Origin: Antarctobacter albus
Lineage (GTDB): Bacteria; Pseudomonadota; Alphaproteobacteria; Rhodobacterales; Rhodobacteraceae
Reading direction: 5' to 3'
Length of the DNA: 64,000 nucleotides
NCBI RefSeq assembly: GCF_900101505.1
Contig: NZ_FMZI01000014.1
Span: forward strand, 45,631 to 109,630
Part shown: positions 1 through 8,242 of the stretch, in pieces
How the letters are laid out: each line of letters begins with the position of its first letter
Position numbering within the stretch: position 1 is the stretch's first letter
Notes under the pieces: model-generated
What the model was told of the DNA's origin: nothing
What the model saw: the letters and a program-made list of their open reading frames with translations, nothing else
The model's database searches: none
Made by a program: the position numbers and the translations under genes

Positions 1-1
1 C

Positions 2-547
2 GGCGGGCTGTTCTCGCTGGCCGGGGCGATCGGGGGCATCTTTGGCCAGAATTTCGGCGCGCGTCAGTTCGACCGCCTTCGCCAGACCTACCGCGATGCG
101 GTTCTGTTTTGCGTTGTATACGCGGCGGGTGTCTGGCTGATCCTGATGGCATTGACCGGTCCCATTGCGCGGGGTTTTGGGCTGGATGGAGAGGGCGCAG
201 AGGTCTTGCGGGCCTTCACGCAGTTCGGGGCGCTGTCCTTCACGCTGGGCGGGCTTTTGTTCGTCTCGAACGCGGCGTTCAACACGCTGGGCCGACCGCT
301 CTGGGCCTCAGTGCAAAGCTGGCTGCGCGAGGCGGTTCTGATGTGGCCCGTGGCGCTCTGGCTGTCGGGGGTCTACGCGGCCCAGGGCGTGATCTATGCG
401 CAGGCGCTTGTGGGGGCCGTCATGGGCGTTGTGGCGGGTGTCCTGGGCTGGCGCTATGTCCGCGGGATCGGTGAGGGGGCCTTGCCCAGGGTCAACCTGC
501 GCGAACGGCGCGCCCTGCGCGACCCGAACCGCTGGCGCCGGCGCTAA
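2..547 (+). CDS. MATE-family multidrug/cation efflux transporter, C-terminal part
   Basis: The open frame runs in from the left window edge, so the N-terminal half is missing. Visible residues start GGLFSLAGAIGGIFGQNFGA, a typical MATE segment (the GQNxGA stretch that opens a repeat half). Several hydrophobic helices follow, then a basic cytoplasmic tail ending DPNRWRRR. MATE proteins export drugs or organic cations across the inner membrane using H+ or Na+ gradients; the substrate cannot be told here. Its stop codon overlaps the stop of the small reverse-strand frame next to it, so the two genes converge tail to tail. Family call is fairly secure; the start and full length are not visible. 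Confidence 0.8.
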   Translation, partial: GGLFSLAGAIGGIFGQNFGARQFDRLRQTYRDAVLFCVVYAAGVWLILMALTGPIARGFGLDGEGAEVLRAFTQFGALSFTLGGLLFVSNAAFNTLGRPLWASVQSWLREAVLMWPVALWLSGVYAAQGVIYAQALVGAVMGVVAGVLGWRYVRGIGEGALPRVNLRERRALRDPNRWRRR

Positions 548-639
548 AGCAAACCGCGCAGGGCAAAGGCCAGGACGGCCAGCACGATCACGAGGGTCAG
601 GACCCAGAAGGCGCGTGCGATGCGTCCACGGCTAGTCAT
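544..639 (-). CDS. 31-residue single-pass membrane micro-protein, coupled to the ferric reductase gene
   Basis: An ATG lies inside the last codons of the upstream reductase-like gene (stop 632-634, ATG 637-639), the usual geometry of translational coupling. The peptide starts MTSRGRIARAFWVL and continues as one long hydrophobic helix to ALRGLL, with positive charges at the N-terminus. That fits an N-in single-span membrane protein. I do not recognise a family. Its stop overlaps the stop of the MATE gene. It could be a small subunit or stabiliser of the reductase, or an unexpressed frame; no codon-usage test could be made on so short a piece. Confidence 0.4.
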   Translation of the reverse strand: MTSRGRIARAFWVLTLVIVLAVLAFALRGLL

Positions 640-1972
640 AACTGAACTGCTCCAGCAGGATGTTGCGGGCAGACACGCCAAGACCCAAGAGCGCGTCCTC
701 GACGGCGTGCAGCATGGGGGGCGGGCCACAAAGGACAAACACCCAGCTTTTCAGGGCCTCCGCGTCGAGGTGCCGGTTCAGCACCTCGGACGTGACGAAG
801 CCGGTCTCTCCCTGCCAGCCTTCGGGCGGGTCGGACAGGACATGGACCACGCGAAGCGGTCCGGTTTGGGCACGCCGGTGCAGTTCCTCGCGGCAGGCGA
901 TCTGCTCTTCGGCCCGGTTGGCATAGAACAGAACGCGCGGGCGCGGGTCATCGTCGGCATCCAGCTGGCGCAGATGAGACAGCAGCGGGGCGATGCCCAC
1001 GCCGCCGGCAATCAGCGCAACGCCGCCGGCCTTGCGATGCCGTTTCAAGGTCAGTGAGCCAAAGGGGGCATCGACCCAGGCGCGGGTGCCGGGGGTCACG
1101 CGGCCAAGCCGGTTGGTGAAATCACCCAGCTCCTTGATGACGAAGCGCAGCCTGCCGCCTTCGGCCGGGGCAGAGGCGATGGAAAACGGGTTCTCGTTCA
1201 GTGAGACGGCGGGCTTGCCGATGCTGATCCAGGCGAAATGTCCGGGCAGGTAGTGCAGGCCCTTGTGGCCCTCGGGGTCGAGGCAAAGCTCCCAGGTCCT
1301 GTCTGCCAGACGGGTCACGCTGCCGACGCGCCAGGGGCGCCGCGCCTTCATCAGGGGTTTGACCGCGTAGACCCAGGCCAGTGAGAGAACGGCAATGGCA
1401 AACAGGGCCCACCAGAACCCCCAAAGCGCCGGATCGCCGCTATACCGTCCGGCGCGGGTGGCGTGCAGAACACCCAGTCCCGCCATGACCAGCGCCATGA
1501 TCCCGTGCAACGCGCGCCAGATCTCGTGCCGATACAGCCCGTCTCGGCCCAGTGCCATGACCATAACGGCGCCCAGCAACAGCCAGGCGACGATCCCGGG
1601 CCAGAGGCCGGACCAGTCGAAATTCAGGGCCGTCGATCCGGGGGCCGTCAGGCCGGGGCGCAGGCTTTGTGGGCCGGAATAGAGAAACGGGTGCAGCAGG
1701 ATCAGCATTGAGGCGGCGCGGGCCAGCAATTGGTGTAGCCGCATCGTTACATCCATGCCGATCCGCCCCGAGATCACGCGAAACCGCCCGGATAGGGCAA
1801 ATTCCACCAGCAGGATCGCCAGCCCGGCCAGGGCCACGCCGGAGGCCAGTTCGTCACGCAAGGGGCGCGGGGGGTGTCCCTGGAGCGCGGCAAGCGCCAG
1901 CGGTGCGCAGGTCAGGGCAAGGTAGAACAGGACGAGGAATGCGGCGGGCATGATGTCTTGGCCTAGGGTCAA
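632..1972 (-). CDS. ferric-reductase-like membrane flavoprotein (FRD + FAD/NAD(P) domains)
   Basis: A 446-residue protein with about six N-terminal hydrophobic helices (residues ~8-210). They carry His residues in RLHQLLARAASMLILLHPF and RHEIWRALHGIMALVMAGL, which suits bis-heme binding of the ferric reductase/NOX-type domain. After residue ~215 there is an FAD-binding FR-type domain (HYLPGHFAWISI, ENPFSIASAP) and an NAD(P)-binding domain (GGVGIAPLLSHL, VLCGPPPMLHAVEDAL). The family moves electrons from NAD(P)H through FAD and heme across the inner membrane, classically to ferric iron or oxygen; the acceptor here is unknown. Starting at the first ATG gives a full-length protein. A 31-residue membrane frame overlaps its end. 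Confidence 0.85.
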   Translation of the reverse strand: MTLGQDIMPAAFLVLFYLALTCAPLALAALQGHPPRPLRDELASGVALAGLAILLVEFALSGRFRVISGRIGMDVTMRLHQLLARAASMLILLHPFLYSGPQSLRPGLTAPGSTALNFDWSGLWPGIVAWLLLGAVMVMALGRDGLYRHEIWRALHGIMALVMAGLGVLHATRAGRYSGDPALWGFWWALFAIAVLSLAWVYAVKPLMKARRPWRVGSVTRLADRTWELCLDPEGHKGLHYLPGHFAWISIGKPAVSLNENPFSIASAPAEGGRLRFVIKELGDFTNRLGRVTPGTRAWVDAPFGSLTLKRHRKAGGVALIAGGVGIAPLLSHLRQLDADDDPRPRVLFYANRAEEQIACREELHRRAQTGPLRVVHVLSDPPEGWQGETGFVTSEVLNRHLDAEALKSWVFVLCGPPPMLHAVEDALLGLGVSARNILLEQFSYD

Positions 1973-2083
1973 ATGCCTCTAGCACGGCTGCGTGACGGAA
2001 TCACGTCAAACGCAGTGCGACTTGCGGCGGTCGGGCTTTCGTGCCACAGCGAATGCGCTTTTTTCCATCAATGGATCACCCAC

Positions 2084-2959
2084 ATGCCCAAGACCTGGAC
2101 CGCCTTCACCAAGCTTGCCGACAAGGACAAAGCCGAGGCCCTGGGCCTTGCACTCGAGGAACTCGATCCCGAGCCCACGGGTATCGGCGTCTTCGAGATC
2201 GAGGACGGTTCTGGCACCTGGGAGATCGGGGGATACTTCACCGAGGCGCCGAACGAGATCGAACTGGCACTGCTGGCCGCCGCCTATGACGCCAAGAGCT
2301 TTGTCGTCTCCGAGGTGCCGGACACCGACTGGGTCGACAAGGTCCGGCGCGAACTGACACCGGTCGAGGCCGGGCGCTTTTTCGTCTACGGCAGCCATGA
2401 TGCCGACAAGATCCCCGAAGGCTCGGAACCGCTGCTGATCGAGGCGGCGATGGCCTTTGGCACGGGCCACCACGGCACCACTCAGGGCTGCCTCGAGGCG
2501 TTGGACCGGCTGGCCTCGGAGGGCTTTCAGGGCCGCAACGTGGCCGACATCGGCTGTGGCACGGCCGTTTTGGCGATGGGGGCGGCGCGAATCTGGCCCG
2601 ATCCCGTGATCGCTTCGGACATCGACGAGGTCGCCGTCGAGGTGGCCGAGGCCAACGTGCGCGCCAATGACCTTGGCGACAAGGTCATCTGTGTCGAGGC
2701 CGCCGGCTTTGACAACCCCGAACTGCACGCTCGCGCACCCTATGACCTGGTCTTTGCAAACATCCTGAAGCAACCGCTGATCGACCTGGCGCCCGACATG
2801 GAAAAACATCTTGCCCCAGGGGGTTATGCTATCCTTTCGGGTATTCTGACTTGGCAGGCCGATGAGGTGGTCGAGGTCTACACTGCCCACAGGATGCCGC
2901 AATTACGCCGCGATGTGATCGGCGAGTGGGTGACGCTGACGCTCCGGAGAAACCAGTAA
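2084..2959 (+). CDS. prmA: ribosomal protein L11 methyltransferase
   Basis: PrmA uses S-adenosylmethionine to trimethylate lysines and the N-terminus of ribosomal protein L11. The 291-residue frame has the PrmA signature MAFGTGHHGTTQGCLEAL before the SAM-binding glycine loop VADIGCGTAVLAMGA, an acidic SDIDEVAVEVAEANV segment for the ribose, and the post-motif NILKQPLIDLAPDM (NxLxxPL). The start was taken at ATG 2084 (MPKTWTAFTKL); the open frame extends 37 codons upstream, but that stretch is not protein-like. Transcribed divergently from the ferric-reductase-like gene. Confidence 0.9.
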   Translation: MPKTWTAFTKLADKDKAEALGLALEELDPEPTGIGVFEIEDGSGTWEIGGYFTEAPNEIELALLAAAYDAKSFVVSEVPDTDWVDKVRRELTPVEAGRFFVYGSHDADKIPEGSEPLLIEAAMAFGTGHHGTTQGCLEALDRLASEGFQGRNVADIGCGTAVLAMGAARIWPDPVIASDIDEVAVEVAEANVRANDLGDKVICVEAAGFDNPELHARAPYDLVFANILKQPLIDLAPDMEKHLAPGGYAILSGILTWQADEVVEVYTAHRMPQLRRDVIGEWVTLTLRRNQ

Positions 2960-3074
2960 ATAAAGGGTTAACCGGGGCAATCGAGGCAAAATTAAATCCA
3001 ATTGCCCCAATCTTGCCATAAAGTTTGGCTAAAAATTGCCTCATCCGGTGGGGGCCGGTTGAAATGAGGCTGTC

Positions 3075-3419
3075 ATGGACGACGCTCAGAGAAGTTTTCA
3101 CAAGCGTGAACAAGCGCTGCGGCGCAAGCACATCCGGATGTCACAAGGGTATGTGACCCGGATGAACCGCAACGGCGTGATCGAACAGGTCCCCCAGAGC
3201 AGGATGAGCGGTTTCGGCCTGCACCTGGTCTTGCGTCTTGCGGTGGCGGTGATGCTGTTCAAGATGGTCGCCCTGGCATGGCTGGGAGACGGGATTTACA
3301 CCGGACACGTCGAACGCCTGTCACAGGGCGTTTTCTACGAAAAGGCCGGGGCGTGGATCCTGCAGGTCGATCCGGCAACCCGCATGCTGGCCGACTTCCT
3401 GACGCCGGTCATGGGGTGA
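3075..3419 (+). CDS. conserved hypothetical protein with one membrane segment
   Basis: A 114-residue protein of unknown function. The N-terminal half is strongly basic and polar (MDDAQRSFHKREQALRRKHI). Then comes one clear hydrophobic helix around residues 53-71 (LVLRLAVAVMLFKMVALAWL) and a short C-terminal part of about 40 residues that would lie outside. The N-terminus probably stays in the cytoplasm. A strong terminator follows its stop, so it is likely a monocistronic unit after prmA. I recognise no domain; the pattern is of a small Rhodobacteraceae-type envelope protein. Confidence 0.6.
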   Translation: MDDAQRSFHKREQALRRKHIRMSQGYVTRMNRNGVIEQVPQSRMSGFGLHLVLRLAVAVMLFKMVALAWLGDGIYTGHVERLSQGVFYEKAGAWILQVDPATRMLADFLTPVMG

Positions 3420-3446
3420 GGCTCCCCTCACATCACGAGACAAGAA

Positions 3447-3478
3447 AAAACCCGCGCTTCCGATGAAGCGCGGGTTTT
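3447..3478. terminator. strong bidirectional rho-independent terminator
   Basis: A perfect 13-bp stem (aaaacccgcgctt / aagcgcgggtttt) with a 6-nt loop (ccgatg). It has A-runs on the left and T-runs on the right, so it can end transcription from both sides. It lies between the rightward small membrane protein gene and the leftward DUF1127 gene. Confidence 0.9.
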
Positions 3479-3545
3479 GCCTTTGCCGTGAGTGGCGATG
3501 CGCAGCCGGTCGAGCATCCTGGTCGACCGGCTGCGCGAACTGTCC

Positions 3546-3821
3546 TCAGTAACGACGTGCAACGCTGTCGATGTCGCCGCGGTGCAGGCCGATGTCTTCC
3601 AGCTCGCGGTCGGTCAGGGCCGACAGGCTGTTGCGGGTCATGCGTGCGTCGTTCCATGCGGCGACCGCACCGAAGACAGCGGCGAAGATGCTGCCGATTC
3701 GGGCTGCGGTTTCCGATGCATGGTAGGGGCGGGTTGCGCCGAATGCGGAGGTGAAGATGTTACCGATCTGGGCGGCGGAGCCCGACGCGGCGAAGGGGCG
3801 GGAAGTGTCGAATGCGGCCAT
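3546..3821 (-). CDS. DUF1127-domain protein
   Basis: A 91-residue protein with the DUF1127 (YjiS-like) signature at its C-terminus: [21 protein letters not shown] followed by basic residues. DUF1127 proteins are small Arg-rich alphaproteobacterial proteins; some contribute to stress or phosphate responses, some bind RNA, and most are uncharacterised. The N-terminal ~50 residues are Ala/Ser/Phe-rich and weakly amphipathic. ATG 3821 is preceded by a good AAGGAG site, which fixes the start. It is divergent from ruvC across a 316-bp AT-richer gap and ends into the shared terminator. Confidence 0.8.
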   Translation of the reverse strand: MAAFDTSRPFAASGSAAQIGNIFTSAFGATRPYHASETAARIGSIFAAVFGAVAAWNDARMTRNSLSALTDRELEDIGLHRGDIDSVARRY

Positions 3822-3901
3822 CGCTGGTCTCCTTTTGGATGGGGGGTGTATTCGTTCTGAAACCGCACATAGTTTGGGCAATCTGCTGCAACAAGGCGCA
3901 T

Positions 3902-3933
3902 TTTCTGCATGGGTCACATGCGATTTCTGCATG
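3902..3933. promoter_or_regulatory. direct repeat TTTCTGCATG x2, 22-bp period, in the DUF1127/ruvC divergent region
   Basis: TTTCTGCATG occurs at 3902-3911 and again at 3924-3933. The starts are 22 bp apart, about two helical turns, so two protein dimers or subunits could sit on the same DNA face. The repeats lie 80-112 bp upstream of the DUF1127 start. No known alphaproteobacterial regulator site is recognised in it. The rest of the 3822-4137 gap is AT-richer and shows no further gene. Confidence 0.4.
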
Positions 3934-4087
3934 ACGGAAATCGCGGTTAACCCTTCTGATAAACAAGCAAAAATCCGCTCTACCCAGCGTCGTTTTCCGG
4001 CGGTACCGTGCCGGAAACAAATGTCATGTGTCGGGGCTGGGACAATCGGTGTCGCAAACGGCCCTCGCCGCATTAACCTTGGCTTTT

Positions 4088-4102
4088 GTTCGCCTTTCGT
4101 GC
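4088..4102 (+). promoter_or_regulatory. LexA/SOS-box-like site upstream of ruvC
   Basis: GTTC-N7-GTGC (gttc gcctttc gtgc) differs by one base from the alphaproteobacterial SOS box GTTC-N7-GTTC. It ends 35 bp before the ruvC ATG, where it would overlap the promoter. ruvCAB is a LexA target in several alphaproteobacteria, so the position makes sense. LexA binding itself is inference. Confidence 0.55.
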
Positions 4103-4137
4103 TAGCCGTGTCTGAAAAACAACACGGGCGGGCATCC

Positions 4138-4626
4138 ATGCGGATATTGGGCATTGATCCGGGGCTTCGGACCCTTGGATGGGGTGTGATCGAGGTCGAG
4201 GGCAGCCGACTCAGGCACGTCGCAAACGGGTTGTGCAAGCCCGGCGGCAAGGAGCTGGCCGAACGACTGCTCGCATTGCACGAATTGCTCACAGATGTGT
4301 TCAACCGGATGATGCCCGACGAGGCGGCCGTGGAACATACCTTCGTCAACCGCGACGGGGCGGGCACGCTGAAGCTGGGCCAGGCGCGGGCGATCGCCCT
4401 GCTGGTCCCGGCGCAGTTCGGATTGCCGATCGGGGAATACGCGCCGAACTCGGTCAAGAAGACGGTCGTTGGCGTCGGCCATGCCGAGAAACACCAGGTC
4501 GAGCACATGGTCAGCCTGCAACTGCCCGGCGCGAAGCCCGCCGGGCCGGACGCGGCGGACGCGCTGGCGGTGGCGATCTGCCACGCGCATCACATGGGCG
4601 CCCGGCGCATGAAGGTGCGGGCATGA
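4138..4626 (+). CDS. ruvC: Holliday junction resolvase RuvC
   Basis: RuvC is the Mg-dependent endonuclease that cuts Holliday junctions held by RuvAB. The 162-residue frame begins [16 protein letters not shown] (first catalytic Asp at position 7). It continues with [20 protein letters not shown] (catalytic Glu) and ends with [13 protein letters not shown] (the last acidic pair). ATG 4138 is the family-typical start even though the frame stays open upstream. The stop overlaps the ruvA start as ATGA, giving the order ruvC-ruvA-ruvB. A near-consensus SOS box lies just upstream. Confidence 0.95.
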   Translation: MRILGIDPGLRTLGWGVIEVEGSRLRHVANGLCKPGGKELAERLLALHELLTDVFNRMMPDEAAVEHTFVNRDGAGTLKLGQARAIALLVPAQFGLPIGEYAPNSVKKTVVGVGHAEKHQVEHMVSLQLPGAKPAGPDAADALAVAICHAHHMGARRMKVRA

Positions 4627-5297
4627 TCGGGCGTATCGCGGGGCGGATCGTCTACCACGGCGAGGATCATGTGCTGATCGACGTGCAGGGCGTCGGCTAC
4701 GTCGTCTATTGCAGCGACCGGGTGCGCGTGGGTCTGCCCGGCGCCGGCGAAGCCGCGGCGCTGTATACCGATCTGCTGGTGCGTGAGGACCTGCTACAAC
4801 TGTTCGGCTTTCCGACGCTGGTGGAAAAGGAATGGTTCCGCCTGCTGCTGTCGGTGCAGGGCGTGGGCGCCAAGGCGGCGTTGGCGATCCTGGGCACGCT
4901 TGGTCCAGACGGGGTCAGCCGCGCGCTGGCGCTGGGCGACTGGACGGCGATCAAGGCGGCCAAGGGGATCGGCCCCAAGACCGCGCAGCGCGTCGTGAAC
5001 GAGCTGAAGGACAAGGCACCCGCCATCATGGCAATGGGCGTCAGCGACCCCCTCGGGGACGACCCGCAGGCTGCCTCCGCCGAGGTGATCGAGACGTCGC
5101 CTGCTCCCGATGCCCCCCGCAAGGCGCCGCCGCGCCGGTCCAGCGCGCAGGCCGAGGCGCTTTCTGCGCTCGGCAACCTGGGCTACGGCCCCTCCGAGGC
5201 CGCCGGTGCCGTGGCCGAGGCCGCGGGCGCCGAGCCGGAGGCCGACACTGCCGCCCTGATCCGCGCGGCGTTGAAGCTATTGGCGCCGAAGGGGTAA
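4623..5297 (+). CDS. ruvA: Holliday junction branch migration protein RuvA
   Basis: RuvA binds the four-way junction as a tetramer and loads the RuvB motor. The 224-residue protein begins [20 protein letters not shown] (N-terminal OB fold). It has tandem helix-hairpin-helix motifs ([13 protein letters not shown] and [19 protein letters not shown]), an acidic/proline-rich linker (~residues 140-180), and the C-terminal RuvB-binding domain ([20 protein letters not shown]). The ATG overlaps the ruvC stop. Confidence 0.95.
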   Translation: MIGRIAGRIVYHGEDHVLIDVQGVGYVVYCSDRVRVGLPGAGEAAALYTDLLVREDLLQLFGFPTLVEKEWFRLLLSVQGVGAKAALAILGTLGPDGVSRALALGDWTAIKAAKGIGPKTAQRVVNELKDKAPAIMAMGVSDPLGDDPQAASAEVIETSPAPDAPRKAPPRRSSAQAEALSALGNLGYGPSEAAGAVAEAAGAEPEADTAALIRAALKLLAPKG

Positions 5298-5300
5298 GGG

Positions 5301-6335
5301 ATGGACATGAGCGATCCTGACCCCACCCTGCGCCCCGATCCCCTGCCGGAGGACCGCGACCGCGCGTTGCGTCCTCAGATGCTGGAGGATTTCATAGGCC
5401 AGGCCGAGGCGCGGGCGAACCTGCGTGTCTTCATCCAGAGCGCGCGCTCGCGCGGCGAGGCAATGGACCACACGCTGTTCCACGGCCCCCCGGGCCTGGG
5501 CAAGACGACGCTGGCGCAGATCATGGCGCGGGAACTTGGGGTCGGCTTTCGCATGACTTCGGGTCCGGTTCTGGCCAAAGCAGGCGATCTTGCGGCGATC
5601 CTGACCAACCTCGAACGCAACGACGTACTGTTCATCGACGAGATTCACAGGATGAATGCCGCCGTCGAGGAAGTTCTGTACCCGGCGATGGAAGACTACG
5701 AGCTGGACCTCGTGATCGGCGAGGGACCGGCGGCGCGCACGGTGAGGATCGAGTTGCAACCCTTCACGCTTGTCGGTGCAACCACGCGGCTGGGCCTGCT
5801 TACCACGCCCCTGCGCGACCGTTTCGGCATCCCGACGCGGCTGAATTTCTACACCATCCCCGAGCTTGAAACCATCGTCGCGGGCAATGCGTCCAAGCTG
5901 GGCGTGCGGATGGAGGGCGACGGCGCGCTGGAGATCGCGCGCCGGTCACGCGGCACGCCCCGGATCGCCGGACGGCTGCTCCGTCGCGTGGTGGATTTCG
6001 CCGTGGTCGAAGGCGGTGGCGTGGTCAGTCGCGCCCTGGCCGACAATGCGCTGACCCGGCTGGGGGTCGACAGCCTGGGGCTGGACGGGGCCGACAGACG
6101 TTACCTGATGCTGATGGCCGAGAATTACGGCGGCGGTCCCGTGGGGATCGAGACACTCTCGGCGGCACTGTCGGAAAGCCGTGACGCGTTGGAGGAGGTC
6201 GTGGAACCCTACCTCCTGCAACAGGGTCTCATCAGCCGCACGCCGCGCGGGCGGATGCTGGCGCAGAAGGCCTGGAAACACCTTGGACTCGCTGCCCCGG
6301 TGCCACCGGGACAAAGCGACCTTTTCGAGGGCTGA
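5301..6335 (+). CDS. ruvB: Holliday junction ATP-dependent helicase RuvB
   Basis: RuvB is the hexameric AAA+ motor that drives branch migration with RuvA. The 344-residue protein has Walker [13 protein letters not shown], Walker [11 protein letters not shown], sensor 1 [20 protein letters not shown] with the arginine finger, and a C-terminal winged helix ([17 protein letters not shown]). Only 3 bp separate it from ruvA. ATG 5301 has a purine-rich site (ggggtaaggg) directly before it; ATG 5307 is an alternative. It ends 2 bp from the convergent secreted-protein gene. Confidence 0.95.
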   Translation: MDMSDPDPTLRPDPLPEDRDRALRPQMLEDFIGQAEARANLRVFIQSARSRGEAMDHTLFHGPPGLGKTTLAQIMARELGVGFRMTSGPVLAKAGDLAAILTNLERNDVLFIDEIHRMNAAVEEVLYPAMEDYELDLVIGEGPAARTVRIELQPFTLVGATTRLGLLTTPLRDRFGIPTRLNFYTIPELETIVAGNASKLGVRMEGDGALEIARRSRGTPRIAGRLLRRVVDFAVVEGGGVVSRALADNALTRLGVDSLGLDGADRRYLMLMAENYGGGPVGIETLSAALSESRDALEEVVEPYLLQQGLISRTPRGRMLAQKAWKHLGLAAPVPPGQSDLFEG

Positions 6336-6337
6336 CG

Positions 6338-6745
6338 TCAGTCCGTCAGCCCCGCAGCCTCGCGCAGGCGGGTGGCCAGCTCCCGGACCTCGTCTGCGGT
6401 AAAGCCGCCGGTGACCTGCAAGGCCCCGCCTAGGATCGGTTGCGCCACCACCGCGTTCCAGACAGGCTCACCGTCCAGTGTCAGTGCGATCTGCTGGCCG
6501 ACGGCCTCCTTGGTCATGCTGGCAAGGACTGGCGCGCTGTCGGCGCAGAGCGACAGGTTGATCGTGGGCTGGCCGCTTTGCGTGAAAGAGGGGCTGGCAT
6601 CGGCAAGGGCGACGACCTCGGTCCGGTCGCCTGCCGCCAGGGCTATGCGACCCGCGTCATTGCTGTTGCAAATGGCAAGTGCGGGGGTGGCGGCGGCAAA
6701 GACGAAGGCGCTCACCAGGCTGAGCATGGTGCGTCGGCTGTGCAT
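6338..6745 (-). CDS. secreted protein with a SecD P1-head-like domain
   Basis: A 135-residue protein with a cleavable signal peptide (MHSRRTMLSLVSAFVFAAAT, likely cut after PALA). The rest resembles the periplasmic P1 head subdomain of SecD: GQQIALTLDGEPVWNAVV, then PILGGALQVTGGFTADEV and ELATRLREAAGL, which match the SecD pattern of a cis-acting beta strand plus the GG..TG.FT..EA..LA..LR segment. It has no SecD membrane helices, so it would act alone in the periplasm. I know of no assigned role. Start chosen at the Met that gives the signal peptide. Confidence 0.6.
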   Translation of the reverse strand: MHSRRTMLSLVSAFVFAAATPALAICNSNDAGRIALAAGDRTEVVALADASPSFTQSGQPTINLSLCADSAPVLASMTKEAVGQQIALTLDGEPVWNAVVAQPILGGALQVTGGFTADEVRELATRLREAAGLTD

Positions 6746-6911
6746 GGGGTCTCTCCTCTGCGTTCCAATATGACATGGGGAGCGGACGCCGGACGGCCAA
6801 GCCGCGGGCCGGTCGGGTAAACCCGACCTTGCAGGGGCAGTTTGCCTTTCGGGTCGTTTTCGGGCAGGTCGCGGCAAAGCGCTATTCCACGACGTGAAAA
6901 GGACAGCCGGC

Positions 6912-7559
6912 ATGACCCAGGACATGACCCCCGAAGAGATCGCCACGCTCTTTACGCGGTCGGACGGCAGCTATCTTTGCGCACGCTGGGGGCGCCCGCT
7001 GGCGCCGATCGTCTTTGGTGTCGAAGAGGCGACCCTGCAGGTGGTCAAGGGCGCCTTCGAGGCGGTCTGCACGCTGGCCGGGCACAAGATGGCGGAAACC
7101 GACCCCGAGCTTGGGGCCAATGTCATGGTCTTCTTCTTCCGCGACTGGGCGGAATTGCTGGAGGTGCCGGATCTCGACCGCCTGATCGAGGGGCTGGGTC
7201 CGCTGGTCGACCGCCTGCAGGGCGCAGAGGCGAACCAGTACCGGGTGTTCCGGTTCGATGCCGATGGCGGGATCAAGGCCTGTTTCGTCTTCCTGCGGAT
7301 GGACGGCGAACTGACCAAGGTTCCGGCAGAGACGCTGGCGCTGAGCCAGGTGGTGCAGACCATCCTCCTGTGGTCCGACAGGGCCTTTGCCGACCGCTCT
7401 CCGCTGGCGCAGGTCGAGGGCGGGCGGGTGATCCTGCGGCCGGATCTGGCGCAGGTGATCCGCGCGGCCTATGACCCGGTTCTGCCGGTGGCCGCGACAG
7501 ACCCGAGCCACGCCCTGCGGCTGGCGGCCCGGATCGCGGCCGGGCGGGGGACGCAATAG
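6912..7559 (+). CDS. conserved hypothetical protein
   Basis: A 215-residue soluble protein with no signal peptide or membrane segment. It begins MTQDMTPEEIATLFTRSDGS and contains the hydrophobic core VMVFFFRDWAELLEVPDLD. I do not recognise a family. A GTG at 6894 is also possible, but ATG 6912 has AAGGA eight bases upstream and is preferred. It runs in the same direction as the STAS-like gene 158 bp downstream, with inverted repeats in between. Confidence 0.6.
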   Translation: MTQDMTPEEIATLFTRSDGSYLCARWGRPLAPIVFGVEEATLQVVKGAFEAVCTLAGHKMAETDPELGANVMVFFFRDWAELLEVPDLDRLIEGLGPLVDRLQGAEANQYRVFRFDADGGIKACFVFLRMDGELTKVPAETLALSQVVQTILLWSDRAFADRSPLAQVEGGRVILRPDLAQVIRAAYDPVLPVAATDPSHALRLAARIAAGRGTQ

Positions 7560-7592
7560 GCTGCCCTGACGCGGGCAAGGCAGAAGTGCATG

Positions 7593-7640
7593 AGAAATCA
7601 ATTTCTTGCGATGTTGGCTTCGCCTTTTGGCAAGAATTGG
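7593..7640. repeat. overlapping inverted repeats before the STAS-like gene
   Basis: AGAAAT-CA-ATTTCT (7593-7606) is a perfect short palindrome. It overlaps the left arm of a longer imperfect inverted repeat, CAATTTCTTGC near 7599-7609 and GCAAGAATTGG near 7629-7639. The sequence is much more AT-rich than its surroundings and lies 80-125 bp before the next start. An operator or mRNA hairpin are both possible. Confidence 0.3.
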
Positions 7641-7717
7641 CCATGATCCGCTTGGCGGATCTGCGCCCTTGCGAGATGGGGCATCCGGGCGCATCCTGAT
7701 CCCCGGAGGGGAGCGCC

Positions 7718-8104
7718 ATGACGATAGAATACCAAGAGGATGACGCCACCAAGGTGGTCGAATTCCACATCACGGGCCACATCAGCCACGCGGATTATGC
7801 GCCGCTGGTGGACAGGCTGCAGGACTTCATCGACCGTAACGGGACTGTGCGGATGATCGAGGTGGTCGAACATTTCCCGACCTTCGATCCGTCGATCCTG
7901 ATCCCGGGGCTGAAATTCGATATCCGCAATATCCGCTACATCACCCATGTCGCCGTCGTGTCGGACATGGGCTGGATCAGCCCGGTGGTGAAGGCCGCTG
8001 GCGCACTGATTTCGACGAAGATCCGGACCTTCGGCATGGCGGAACTGGAGGCGGCGCGGGACTGGGTCCGCAGCGCCGATCCGGAGGGCGACGCAGCAGG
8101 CTGA
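7718..8104 (+). CDS. SpoIIAA/STAS-like protein
   Basis: A 128-residue cytoplasmic protein with the alternating strand-helix pattern of SpoIIAA-like/STAS folds. A first strand VVEFHITGHISHADY is followed by VRMIEVVEHFPTFDPS, a segment common in the SpoIIAA-like (PF11964-type) family, and ends EAARDWVRSAD. These domains often act as protein-protein or lipid-binding switches; no conserved phosphorylatable Ser is evident. A strong GGAGGGG site precedes ATG 7718. A second, only distantly similar STAS/SEC14-type gene lies at 13285-13767. Confidence 0.6.
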   Translation: MTIEYQEDDATKVVEFHITGHISHADYAPLVDRLQDFIDRNGTVRMIEVVEHFPTFDPSILIPGLKFDIRNIRYITHVAVVSDMGWISPVVKAAGALISTKIRTFGMAELEAARDWVRSADPEGDAAG

Positions 8105-8116
8105 GCCACCGCGAGA

Positions 8117-8166
8117 TTTGTACGTTTTGTACAAAACGTACGGCGAAATCGGCATTTTGTACAAAC
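8117..8166. repeat. perfect palindrome plus repeated TTTTGTACAAA cores between convergent genes
   Basis: Positions 8120-8141 form a 22-bp perfect palindrome (half-site ACAAAACGTAC). The core TTTTGTACAAA returns at 8155-8165, centred 30 bp away, and TTTGTAC also occurs at 8117-8123. No open frame or promoter is obvious. It lies between the 3' ends of the STAS-like gene and trpS, where an operator is not expected. Confidence 0.6.
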
Positions 8167-8242
8167 CGGCAAGGTCCCGTTAACCTTCGCGTCGCGGGAT
8201 CCTGCTGTCTGGCCGTCAGCCACCCGATATAGGAGGCACGAG

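Noticed and set aside
8117..8166. Palindrome as a Trp operator for trpS
   Set aside because: It lies at the 3' end of trpS, not at its promoter, and does not match a known Trp repressor site.
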